In this document: positions 1 to 5,146 of the stretch, piece after piece
How positions within the stretch are numbered: the stretch's first letter is position 1
How the letters are laid out: every line of letters begins with the position of its first letter
Assembly: GCA_003650445.1 (NCBI GenBank)
Contig: QMQE01000132.1
Location: forward strand, 1-7,111
Origin: Acidobacteriota bacterium
GTDB taxonomy: Bacteria > Acidobacteriota > Holophagae > Thermotomaculales > Thermotomaculaceae
Reading direction: 5' to 3'
Length of the DNA stretch: 7,111 nt
Notes under the pieces: model-generated
What the model was told of the DNA's origin: nothing
Databases searched by the model: none
Seen by the model: only the letters and a program-made list of their open reading frames with translations
Translations under genes and position numbers: made by a program

Positions 1-2
1 AG

Positions 3-548
3 GAAACCGGGCACCTTTACAATTTGGAAGCGACTCCCGCAGAAGGAACAACCTATCGCCTCGCAAAAGAAGACCGAAAACGGTATCCCGATATCCTTCA
101 GGCTGGAACAGAGGACGGTCCATACTACACCAATTCCAGTCAGTTGCCGTCGGGCTTTACCGATGACCCCTTTCTCGCGCTGGCCCTGCAGGATAGATTA
201 CAAACCCTGTACACCGGCGGTACCGTTCTCCACCTCTACATGGCGGAGCGGGTATCATCAGCCGATGTTTGTAAGCGGATTGTCAAGAACGCGTTGACGA
301 AATTCCGCCTGCCCTACATTACCATTACCCCGACCTTTTCCACCTGTCCGAAGCACGGGTATTTGCGGGGTGAGCAGGAGATGTGCCCGAAATGTGCGAA
401 AGAGGGTATTGAACAGGAATGTGAAATCTGGACCCGGGTCATGGGTTATCACAGGCCGGTTTCCCAGTTTAACAAGGGCAAGAAGTCAGAATACAGGGAG
501 CGGACATGCTTCACGGAACAAGCTGTACGGCAACGGGGCGAACTGTAG
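3..548 (+). CDS. nrdD: Anaerobic (class III) ribonucleoside-triphosphate reductase, C-terminal part (5' truncated by window)
   Basis: This is the last 181 residues of the glycyl-radical enzyme that reduces ribonucleotides to deoxyribonucleotides without oxygen, in the cytoplasm. The visible part opens with ETGHLYNLEATPAEG, a typical NrdD stretch. It later has a zinc-site region (TCPKHGYL, then CPKC about a dozen residues on) and the glycyl-radical motif RVMGYHRP, whose Gly would carry the radical. It continues with SQFNKGKKSEYRER, also usual for the family C-terminus. The second ligand position of the first zinc pair reads His (CPKH) rather than Cys; I believe this is common in this NrdD subgroup. 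The tail of about 12 residues after RERTCF is ordinary. The gene overlaps the activase gene nrdG by 43 bp, which suggests translational coupling. Family call is very secure; the start lies outside the window. Confidence 0.96.
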   Translation, partial: ETGHLYNLEATPAEGTTYRLAKEDRKRYPDILQAGTEDGPYYTNSSQLPSGFTDDPFLALALQDRLQTLYTGGTVLHLYMAERVSSADVCKRIVKNALTKFRLPYITITPTFSTCPKHGYLRGEQEMCPKCAKEGIEQECEIWTRVMGYHRPVSQFNKGKKSEYRERTCFTEQAVRQRGEL

Positions 549-1219
549 TTCCCATCGGCGGGGTGACCCCCTTTTCCACGTTAGATTGCCCCGATAGCAT
601 TTCCGCTGTTTTCTATTTCCAGGGATGTCCCTTCCGTTGCCCTTACTGTCACAATACAGAGTTTCAGCAGGTGAATTCGCCTGAATATCCGGTGTCGGAT
701 TTTTTGGACTTTCTCTGGCCTCGAAAGGGATTTCTGGATACGGTTGTATTCAGTGGCGGGGAACCGTTGATGTTTCCGGAAGAATTGGCTGATCTGACAG
801 AACTGGCCCTCGGCGAAGGCTTCGGCGTTGCTCTGCACACATCTGGTTTTAATCCAGAGGCATTGAAACGGTATCTGGAGCGGTTTACGGTGAAATGGGT
901 GGGAATTGACCTGAAAGCCGGCTTGAAAGATTACCCCCTCGCTACCGGCATCAAGAAAAACTATTTTGCAAAGGCGGCTGAAAGCATTCATATTTTGAAC
1001 GTAAGCGGGATCCCCTTCGAGGTTCGTACGACAATTTTCCCGTCCCTGCTGGAGGAAGAGAGACTGGATTCCCTTATAAACAGCGCCCGGAACATTGGGG
1101 TGGAGAAGTTGGTCTGGCAGGTCTATTGTGAGAATGGCCGGCCGGACACTGATATCGCCGTTTTTTTAAATAAATATGTCCGGGACCGAAAACTTGAAGG
1201 CTGGGTCAGAGTACGGTAA
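506..1219 (+). CDS. nrdG: Anaerobic ribonucleotide reductase activating protein (radical SAM, NrdG2 type)
   Basis: This 237-aa radical-SAM enzyme uses a [4Fe-4S] cluster and S-adenosylmethionine to install the glycyl radical on NrdD. The cluster motif CxxxCxxC is at residues 41, 45 and 48 (GCPFRCPYCHN), and the SAM-binding GGEP-type motif is at 84-87 (FSGGEPLMF). The early segment PIGGVTPFSTLDCPD is characteristic of the NrdG2 / pyruvate formate-lyase-activase-like branch rather than the shorter E. coli NrdG. The start at 506 has AGGGAG five bases upstream and lies inside the 3' end of nrdD, in another frame. The 43-bp overlap and the pairing of activase with its target support the assignment. 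The protein looks complete, with no missing motif. Function as activase of the adjacent NrdD is inferred from motif and context. Confidence 0.94.
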   Translation: MLHGTSCTATGRTVVPIGGVTPFSTLDCPDSISAVFYFQGCPFRCPYCHNTEFQQVNSPEYPVSDFLDFLWPRKGFLDTVVFSGGEPLMFPEELADLTELALGEGFGVALHTSGFNPEALKRYLERFTVKWVGIDLKAGLKDYPLATGIKKNYFAKAAESIHILNVSGIPFEVRTTIFPSLLEEERLDSLINSARNIGVEKLVWQVYCENGRPDTDIAVFLNKYVRDRKLEGWVRVR

Positions 1220-1260
1220 ACTGTCTTTCTGCCGGAGCATTTCGGTAAGTGGAGGCAGTG

Positions 1261-2082
1261 TTGATTGAATTTATCGGCAGTGACATTGGTGGCACATTGA
1301 CAGATGAAAACGGTGGCATCAGTGACAGGACGCGGCGGGTTGTTGCCCGATTGCCGGTTCCATTCTGCCTGGTGACGGGGTTCAATCGCCATGTGGCGTT
1401 CCGCTATCGAGATCAGTTTCAATCGGATAATCTCTACCTCATTGCCCAGAACGGCAGTTTCACTTATCGGGGGGAGGAACTTCTGTCCTCCAACCTGCTG
1501 GACGCAAGCCTTGTTGAAGATATCGTGGCTTTTATTCTCAGTGCGGATTGCGTGGCACGGGTGTTTTGCACAGACAATAATGTTTATTGTCTGGTGCCGG
1601 ATGGCTACAACCGGAAGATTCGTCGCTGGGATGAGCCGGTTTACCGGTTTTTTAACCGCCCCCTGTCAGAACTCCCTTCTGAAGTGATTCAGGTTGGAGT
1701 TTTTGAGCCGGTTTCAATAATTCAACGGCTGATGGGACCGGCAGTGACCATTTTCGGTGATGTGTGCATGGAAGGGCCAATGCTTTTCGGAACGCACCAG
1801 TGGCTGGAGTTCAATCATCCCGATGCGAAGAAGGAAATTGCCTTCCCCCGTTTGCTGGATATGCTGGGTGTTTCGCTGGAAAATGCCATGTACTGCGGAG
1901 ACAATTACAATGACCTGGCTCTGCTGAAAAAGGTGGGCTATCCGGTGGCGGTGGCGGATGCGGTGCCGGAGGTCCGGGCAGTAGCAAAACAGGTTACCGG
2001 GCCTGGTTTTGAAGACGGGATTTCCGAATTCCTTGTCCGGGAGTTCGGCCTGGAATCAGGAGGCTCCCATGAATCGGATTGA
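1261..2082 (+). CDS. HAD-superfamily (Cof-like, type IIB) hydrolase with altered motif I
   Basis: This cytoplasmic HAD-fold protein of 273 aa resembles the Cof/sugar-phosphatase/archaeal phosphoglycolate-phosphatase group. Motif I is SDIGGTLTD (nucleophile Asp8), motif II is LVTG (Thr39), a Lys pair near 190 can serve as motif III, and motif IV is GDNYND (Asp214, Asp218). A cap domain lies between motifs II and III. The oddity is Gly10, where the family has a second Asp (DxDGT); that Asp is the general acid/base, so activity may be reduced or altered. One A-to-G change (GAT to GGT) would explain it. Start choice: a TTG at 1261 sits five bases after GGAGG (1251-1255) and gives the usual short lead-in before motif I. 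GTG at 1249 and GTG at 1258 are possible but have no properly spaced ribosome site. The gene begins 41 bases after nrdG and overlaps the next gene by 14 bp. The substrate is unknown. Confidence 0.85.
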   Translation: MIEFIGSDIGGTLTDENGGISDRTRRVVARLPVPFCLVTGFNRHVAFRYRDQFQSDNLYLIAQNGSFTYRGEELLSSNLLDASLVEDIVAFILSADCVARVFCTDNNVYCLVPDGYNRKIRRWDEPVYRFFNRPLSELPSEVIQVGVFEPVSIIQRLMGPAVTIFGDVCMEGPMLFGTHQWLEFNHPDAKKEIAFPRLLDMLGVSLENAMYCGDNYNDLALLKKVGYPVAVADAVPEVRAVAKQVTGPGFEDGISEFLVREFGLESGGSHESD

Positions 2083-2923
2083 CCTGCATACCCACTCCAC
2101 AGCTTCCGATGGCTCAAACCCGCCGGGGAAACTGCCGTTTATGGCAAAAGAAGCCGGGCTTTCAGCCATCGCATTGACAGACCATGATACCGTGGCTGGG
2201 CTGGAGCCCTTTCTCTCTGCCTGCAATGAGGCTGAAATTGAGGGTGTGGCCGGGATTGAAATCAGCAGCCGTTGGCATTTCCCCGGTGAAGTCCACGTAC
2301 TGGGCTATTTTATGAATCCGAAGGACAGAGATTTTCGGAAACGCCTGGAATTTCTTCAGAATGCCAGGTCAGACCGGAACGGTGAAATGATTCGCAAACT
2401 CCAATCCCTGGGGATAGATATCACACTGGAAGAATGGCAGCAGGAAGCCGGGGGCGAGATTGTCGGTCGCCCGCACCTGGCCAGGCTTCTAATCGAAAAG
2501 GGAGTGTGCCGGGACATGCGGGAGGCCTTTGGCAGATTTATCGGAACCGATGGCATCGCCTTTGTGCCGAAAGAGAAACTGACAACGGTGGAAGCGGTGC
2601 GCTTTATCCGGGAATTTTCGGCTGCGCCGGTACTGGCCCATCCCGGGCTCCTGAAACTGGACACCGCAACGCTGCGGGATTTCCTTTTGGAACTGAAAGA
2701 CAATGGCCTGGCTGGTGTAGAATGTATTCACTCCGACCACGATGAGAAAACCACAATAAAATTACTGGAGCTGGCTGTTCGCCTGCAGCTGGCGCCAACT
2801 GGCGGCTCTGATTTTCACGGTACCCCCAAGCCCCATGTGCGCCTCGGTGTTCCGGAGGTGCCAGGCAGCTACCTCGATGGCCTGAAAGCCTCACTTTCAG
2901 GCCGGGCCGAAGAAACATTCTAA
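2069..2923 (+). CDS. rnm: PHP-domain metal-dependent phosphoesterase, TrpH/YciV (RNase AM) family
   Basis: This 284-aa polymerase-and-histidinol-phosphatase (PHP) domain protein belongs to the family whose E. coli member removes the 3' phosphate from nucleoside 3',5'-bisphosphates such as pAp and trims short RNAs 5' to 3'. All expected metal ligands are visible: DLHTHSTASDGS (His7, His9, Asp14), LTDHDT (Asp38, His39), GIEIS (Glu64), EVHVLGY (His76), AHPG (His191), IHSDH (His221) and GSDFHG (Asp248, His250). GRPH at 133-136 is also typical of the family's inserted helical domain. The ATG at 2069 has AGGAGG five bases upstream and gives the canonical N-terminus; an in-frame ATG 60 bp upstream lies deep in the HAD gene and has no family support. 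It overlaps the HAD gene by 14 bp, so the two are probably co-translated. The symbol is given by family and is not proven by orthology. Confidence 0.88.
   Translation: MNRIDLHTHSTASDGSNPPGKLPFMAKEAGLSAIALTDHDTVAGLEPFLSACNEAEIEGVAGIEISSRWHFPGEVHVLGYFMNPKDRDFRKRLEFLQNARSDRNGEMIRKLQSLGIDITLEEWQQEAGGEIVGRPHLARLLIEKGVCRDMREAFGRFIGTDGIAFVPKEKLTTVEAVRFIREFSAAPVLAHPGLLKLDTATLRDFLLELKDNGLAGVECIHSDHDEKTTIKLLELAVRLQLAPTGGSDFHGTPKPHVRLGVPEVPGSYLDGLKASLSGRAEETF
2879..2903 (+). other. Perfect 10-bp inverted repeat in the 3' end of the PHP gene
   Basis: GGCCTGAAAG, a five-base loop (CCTCA), then CTTTCAGGCC form a perfect hairpin that ends 20 bases before the end of the PHP gene. No T-run follows, so it is not a standard Rho-independent terminator. 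It could act as a 3' mRNA-protecting or pausing structure for the nrdD-nrdG-HAD-PHP transcript, or be chance within coding sequence. No better terminator is seen between this gene and the sigma-54 promoter downstream. Confidence 0.45.
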
Positions 2924-2940
2924 TTTATGCCGCAAAAATG

Positions 2941-2976
2941 TGTTGGGAAATACAACAGATGTGGTAAAAGGCAACA
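2941..2976 (+). promoter_or_regulatory. Tandem 17-bp palindromic activator sites (UAS 1a and 1b) of unit 1
   Basis: Two sites of form TGTTG-N7-CAACA lie side by side. Site 1a (2941-2957) is TGTTG-GGAAATA-CAACA, a perfect palindrome in its arms. Site 1b (2960-2976) is TGTGG-TAAAAGG-CAACA, with one arm mismatch. Their centres are 19 bp apart. They lie 166 and 147 bp upstream of the -24 GG of the sigma-54 promoter, as expected for an enhancer-binding protein that loops to RpoN polymerase. The same pair with the same spacing recurs at 4670-4705. The activator itself is not in the window. Confidence 0.72.
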
Positions 2977-3028
2977 AGACGTATAACTCATAGAAAATAA
3001 AGATAGGTGAATGTTTTGGACAATAATA

Positions 3029-3045
3029 TGATGTATAATGCCACA
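3029..3045 (+). promoter_or_regulatory. Third, degenerate activator site (UAS 1c) of unit 1
   Basis: TGATG-TATAATG-CCACA matches the palindrome TGTTG-N7-CAACA at eight of ten arm positions. On its own it would be weak. However, its centre is 78 bp upstream of the -24 GG, exactly the distance of the better site 4758-4774 from the second promoter. The TATAAT inside it is therefore more likely a coincidence of the AT-rich spacer than a -10 box. Confidence 0.5.
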
Positions 3046-3113
3046 AAAAGCCGGTAATAGATAAAGCCTCAAAAATAGAGGAACACGCTATAAAAAGAAT
3101 AGCTTATATAATC

Positions 3114-3130
3114 TGGCATGCTCCTTGCTT
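3114..3130 (+). promoter_or_regulatory. Sigma-54 (RpoN) -24/-12 promoter of unit 1
   Basis: TGGCATG-CTCC-TTGCTT matches the RpoN consensus TGGCACG-N4-TTGCW, with the invariant GG (3115-3116) and GC (3127-3128) separated by exactly ten bases. Transcription should start near 3140, leaving a leader of about 14 nt that already contains the AGGAGG ribosome site (3142-3147) of the gene at 3154. Upstream palindromic sites support activator-dependent control. Confidence 0.85.
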
Positions 3131-3153
3131 ATTAAAATGGCAGGAGGTGTGAG

Positions 3154-3987
3154 ATGACGAGCTTACTGGTGGCATTTACGTTTCTGGGTTGTTTCCTGAT
3201 GATTCGGGAGACAGGCCATCATGGAACAAGCCGCAACTTAGATGGATTTCCGGGGGATGTCCCGGATACGGAAGGACTGAAAGAAGTCTTCCCGGAGCTG
3301 CCTCCTGAGCGCCGGGTTTGCCGATACTACTTCGGGAATCAGGCAGGGGCGCCGGTTTACTGTGAAAACGAGTATGATTGCGCGTCCTGCCATATCCACC
3401 GGAAAATGATGGCGGCGGGGCTGGGGCAGATGGATGAATACAAGTGTGGGTTGAAAGTGGCCGGGGTGGCGTTTCCTCTTGATCGCTACTACCACCGGGG
3501 CCATGTGTGGGCAAGGCCGGAGCGAAATGGATATGTTCGGGTCGGGATGGACAGCCTGGCCGTTCAGATGGCTGGTTCGGCTGCAGATGTGCGGGTGCCG
3601 GTTGCCGGTGAGATGCTGGAGCAGGGCGAATGTTCATTTTCTGTGACTCGCCGGGATGGGAAGGTATTGCCCTTTTTGTCGCCGATGTCTGGTGAAGTGG
3701 TGGCGGTGAATCCTGGTTTGAAGGATGATCTGGCAGATTCGAAGAAAAACGCCAACTCCTGGGTGATGGTCATTAAGCCGTTTTCCTTGAGCCGGGAACT
3801 TCAGAACCTTCTGTTCGGCATGGAAGCGGCAAAATGGTTCCGTTATGAAATGGATTCGCTTGTGAAGCTGGCCTCCGTAGAGTCGAAGGAAAGTGAATTT
3901 GCGGCAGATGGCGGTGCGTTGGATGTGGAAAGGCTCAGTGCTTTCCCATGGGATGAATTTGTTACAAACTTCTTATTGTCGGCTTGA
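3154..3987 (+). CDS. Membrane-anchored GcvH-like (lipoyl-fold) protein with Cys-rich N-terminal motif
   Basis: This 277-aa protein has four parts: a short hydrophobic N-terminal anchor (residues 2-17, Cys13); a Cys motif with C56, C70, C76 and C79 (VCRYYFG, then YCENEYDCASCHIHRKM) that may bind metal or form disulfides; a domain resembling glycine-cleavage H protein (about 110-209: YYHRGHVW, YVRVGMD, SPMSGEVVAVNPGL, SWVMVIKP); and a 68-residue, probably helical tail. True GcvH carries lipoate on Lys in ESVKAA. Here the aligned stretch is TRRDGKVLP, so the Lys is shifted by one and the context is lost. Lipoylation is doubtful, and no glycine-cleavage genes are nearby. Similar Cys-motif plus GcvH-like proteins occur, to my knowledge, as accessory proteins in many sulfate/metal-reducing-type anaerobes. 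AGGAGG lies six bases before the ATG. It is the first gene of a sigma-54 unit with two small membrane proteins. Its role is unknown. Confidence 0.82.
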   Translation: MTSLLVAFTFLGCFLMIRETGHHGTSRNLDGFPGDVPDTEGLKEVFPELPPERRVCRYYFGNQAGAPVYCENEYDCASCHIHRKMMAAGLGQMDEYKCGLKVAGVAFPLDRYYHRGHVWARPERNGYVRVGMDSLAVQMAGSAADVRVPVAGEMLEQGECSFSVTRRDGKVLPFLSPMSGEVVAVNPGLKDDLADSKKNANSWVMVIKPFSLSRELQNLLFGMEAAKWFRYEMDSLVKLASVESKESEFAADGGALDVERLSAFPWDEFVTNFLLSA

Positions 3988-4005
3988 GGCCGAAGGGAGG
4001 AGAAG

Positions 4006-4200
4006 ATGGTTGTCTTACTGGTTATATTAACTTTTGCGGTTCTGTTGACGGCGGGGGTGATTGTGGAACGCCGGGAGAATCGGGAGCGGGAGACGAGACG
4101 GGAATTGCGCAGCCTGGCTCAGCAGGCGGTTTTTGCCCAGGATGGCGGGGAACCCATTGTCAAAGAAACGGCGGGTAAATCAGTGGAAGAGGATTCCTGA
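4006..4200 (+). CDS. Small single-pass membrane protein with VFAQDGGEP motif (paralogue A)
   Basis: This 64-aa protein has one hydrophobic helix (residues 2-20), a strongly charged stretch (ERRENRERETRRE) and then VFAQDGGEP at 42-50, followed by an acidic tail. The basic patch just after the helix suggests N-out/C-in topology in the inner membrane, placing the motif in the cytoplasm. GGGAGG is five bases before the ATG, and the gene starts 18 bases after the GcvH-like gene, so it is in the same sigma-54 unit. It is the most divergent of the four paralogues: it lacks the Cys13 and Asp17 shared by the other three, and its motif is one residue closer to the start. I do not recognise a named family, and no function is assigned. 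Existence as a gene is supported by the conserved motif and ribosome site. Confidence 0.82.
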   Translation: MVVLLVILTFAVLLTAGVIVERRENRERETRRELRSLAQQAVFAQDGGEPIVKETAGKSVEEDS

Positions 4201-4211
4201 GGGGGATTGAG

Positions 4212-4439
4212 ATGGTTGCATTACTTGTGCTGTTTACCATTGTTGCGTGCCTCGTGGTGGATGGTATTCTGATGTCTGTGCGGGAGCGCCACGCTGTGGT
4301 TTCGGGAAAAGCGGTGCCGGTACCAATGGAGAACATGGTATTTGCCCAGGATGGTGGTGAGCCAAGGGGCCCGGAGACAGAGAAAGACCGGAACATATCC
4401 TGGGAGGAAGTGGAATCAGGAGGTAAGGAGGCAGAATGA
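4212..4439 (+). CDS. Small single-pass membrane protein with VFAQDGGEP motif (paralogue B)
   Basis: This 75-aa protein starts with MVALLVLFTIVACLVVDGIL (one transmembrane helix with Cys13 and Asp17), then SVRER, a short variable linker, VFAQDGGEP at residues 43-51 and an acidic hydrophilic tail. A purine-rich GGGGG ribosome site lies six bases upstream, and the gap from paralogue A is 11 bases, so the two are co-transcribed. Residues 1-26 match those of paralogues C and D at 21 of 26 positions each, with no gaps through residue 51. Positive charges after the helix predict a cytoplasmic C-terminus. This is the last gene of unit 1, and a hairpin terminator follows 55 bases later. No function is recognised. 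Confidence 0.85.
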   Translation: MVALLVLFTIVACLVVDGILMSVRERHAVVSGKAVPVPMENMVFAQDGGEPRGPETEKDRNISWEEVESGGKEAE

Positions 4440-4494
4440 GGGATCAGAAACAGGGGAGTGCCTCACGGGGCGATATTCCTTATCCACCGGACTG

Positions 4495-4535
4495 AAGGCC
4501 GGATGCCGTAAGCAGGCATCCGGCCTTTGCTGTTT
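4495..4535 (+). terminator. Rho-independent terminator of unit 1
   Basis: A perfect 13-bp stem, AAGGCCGGATGCC (4495-4507) with GGCATCCGGCCTT (4515-4527), closes a seven-base loop and is followed by a broken T-tract (TGCTGTTT). It lies 55 bases after paralogue B and separates unit 1 from the second sigma-54 promoter. Confidence 0.85.
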
Positions 4536-4669
4536 ACCCATCCCTCGCTGATCCGGAAAGACAGGCGGGTGTTTTTTTTCTTGTATGAAACTAAAATATG
4601 ATAAAATATCCCAATAACCGGGCTTTCTGCCATCGGTTTTAAATCCACGTTCACAAGGCAAAGATATAC
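4528..4669 (+). other. AT-rich spacer, no gene seen
   Basis: This stretch between the unit 1 terminator and the activator sites of unit 2 shows no credible reading frame with a ribosome site. It holds an eight-T run at 4572-4579 without a good hairpin in front of it. Together with the sites, promoter and leader annotated separately, it makes up the 491-bp gene-free gap 4440-4930. Confidence 0.6.
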
Positions 4670-4705
4670 TGTTGAAAAATTCAACAGATGTGTATAAACA
4701 CCACA
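4670..4705 (+). promoter_or_regulatory. Tandem 17-bp palindromic activator sites (UAS 2a and 2b) of unit 2
   Basis: Site 2a (4670-4686) is TGTTG-AAAAATT-CAACA, perfect in both arms. Site 2b (4689-4705) is TGTGT-ATAAACA-CCACA, seven of ten arm positions. The centres are 19 bp apart and lie 166 and 147 bp upstream of the -24 GG, identical to the arrangement before unit 1. The two sites are joined by GA in both copies. This supports one shared enhancer-binding activator for both units. Confidence 0.72.
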
Positions 4706-4757
4706 TGGGCTGTAACAGTAAGAATACACAGGTATAACTTTAATAAAAAATCGAAGA

Positions 4758-4774
4758 TGTAGAAAAACGCAACA
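4758..4774 (+). promoter_or_regulatory. Third activator site (UAS 2c) of unit 2
   Basis: TGTAG-AAAAACG-CAACA matches the palindrome at nine of ten arm positions. It is centred 78 bp upstream of the -24 GG, the same offset as site 3029-3045 in unit 1. Confidence 0.65.
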
Positions 4775-4842
4775 AAGTAAGGTCATCGTATGATATGCGC
4801 AGAAATAACATAACTAATAGATAAATATAGATGTGACGATTT

Positions 4843-4858
4843 TGGCACGGCAATTGCA
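4843..4858 (+). promoter_or_regulatory. Sigma-54 (RpoN) -24/-12 promoter of unit 2
   Basis: TGGCACG-GCAA-TTGCA is an essentially perfect RpoN promoter, with GG at 4844-4845 and GC at 4856-4857 separated by ten bases. The predicted start is near 4869, giving a leader of about 62 nt before the ATG at 4931. This start would exclude in-frame ATGs at 4865 and before. Confidence 0.92.
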
Positions 4859-4871
4859 ATATGAATGGGTG

Positions 4872-4887
4872 TCGGGCGAAAGTCCGG
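4872..4887 (+). other. GNRA-loop hairpin at the 5' end of the unit 2 leader
   Basis: CGGGC-GAAA-GTCCG can fold into a five-pair stem (one G-U) closed by a GAAA tetraloop, extendable by a U-G pair. It begins within a few bases of the predicted transcription start, where such hairpins can protect mRNA from decay. Unit 1 has no such leader. No riboswitch class is recognised. Confidence 0.4.
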
Positions 4888-4930
4888 GGTCATTGAAATA
4901 AAAACGGCGGGAGCCGATAGGAGGCACGAA

Positions 4931-5134
4931 ATGGTTGCTTTGTTAGTCCTTTTTACAATTGTTGGTTGTTTGGTAGCGGATTCGATTGTTCTGTCAGTAC
5001 GGGAGCGGAGAACGGTTATGGCTGGCGAACAGAGACTGACCGGTGCGGAAAACATGGTGTTTGCCCAGGATGGCGGCAAGCCGGTTGAAAAAGAAACCGA
5101 AACTGAGGCCGATACGGTCGAGAAAGAGTCATAA
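4931..5134 (+). CDS. Small single-pass membrane protein with VFAQDGGKP motif (paralogue C)
   Basis: This 67-aa protein begins MVALLVLFTIVGCLVADSIV (one helix with Cys13 and Asp17), then SVRERR, a linker, VFAQDGGKP at 43-51 and a Glu/Thr-rich tail. AGGAGG (4919-4924) lies six bases before the ATG. The frame is open 22 codons further upstream to 4865, but that extension breaks the alignment with the paralogues, lacks a ribosome site and precedes the predicted sigma-54 start. It is the first gene of unit 2, taking the place held by the GcvH-like gene in unit 1. Predicted topology is N-out/C-in. Lys replaces Glu in the motif. No function is recognised. Confidence 0.85.
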   Translation: MVALLVLFTIVGCLVADSIVLSVRERRTVMAGEQRLTGAENMVFAQDGGKPVEKETETEADTVEKES

Positions 5135-5146
5135 GGGAGGACTGAG

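Noticed and set aside
1249..1260. GTG at 1249 as the start of the HAD protein
   Set aside because: GGAGG at 1251-1255 would then be inside the gene; it is ideally spaced for TTG at 1261. The longer form remains possible.
3016..3039. TTGGAC and TATAAT as a sigma-70 promoter before the GcvH-like gene
   Set aside because: The boxes are only 12 bases apart, and TATAAT falls in the AT-rich core of the third activator site; the sigma-54 promoter downstream explains expression better.
3154..3987. Genuine glycine-cleavage H protein (gcvH)
   Set aside because: It is twice the usual length, membrane-anchored, without the lipoyl-Lys context and without gcvT/gcvP neighbours.
4560..4579. Second terminator ending at the eight-T run
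   Set aside because: No stable stem can be drawn immediately upstream; pairing around CCC/GGG has several mismatches.
4581..4607. TTGTAT and TAAAAT as a promoter in the spacer between units
   Set aside because: Spacing is 15 bases with poor -35 and -10 matches, and no gene follows within reach.
4865..4930. Upstream ATG at 4865 as the start of paralogue C
   Set aside because: It lies before the predicted sigma-54 transcription start near 4869, lacks a ribosome site, and adds residues absent from the paralogues.
4931..4969. Lipoprotein signal (IVGC / IVAC / ILAC before Cys13) in the small proteins
   Set aside because: There is no positive charge before the hydrophobic stretch, the segment before Cys is too short, and hydrophobic residues continue after it, followed by RER; a plain membrane helix fits better.
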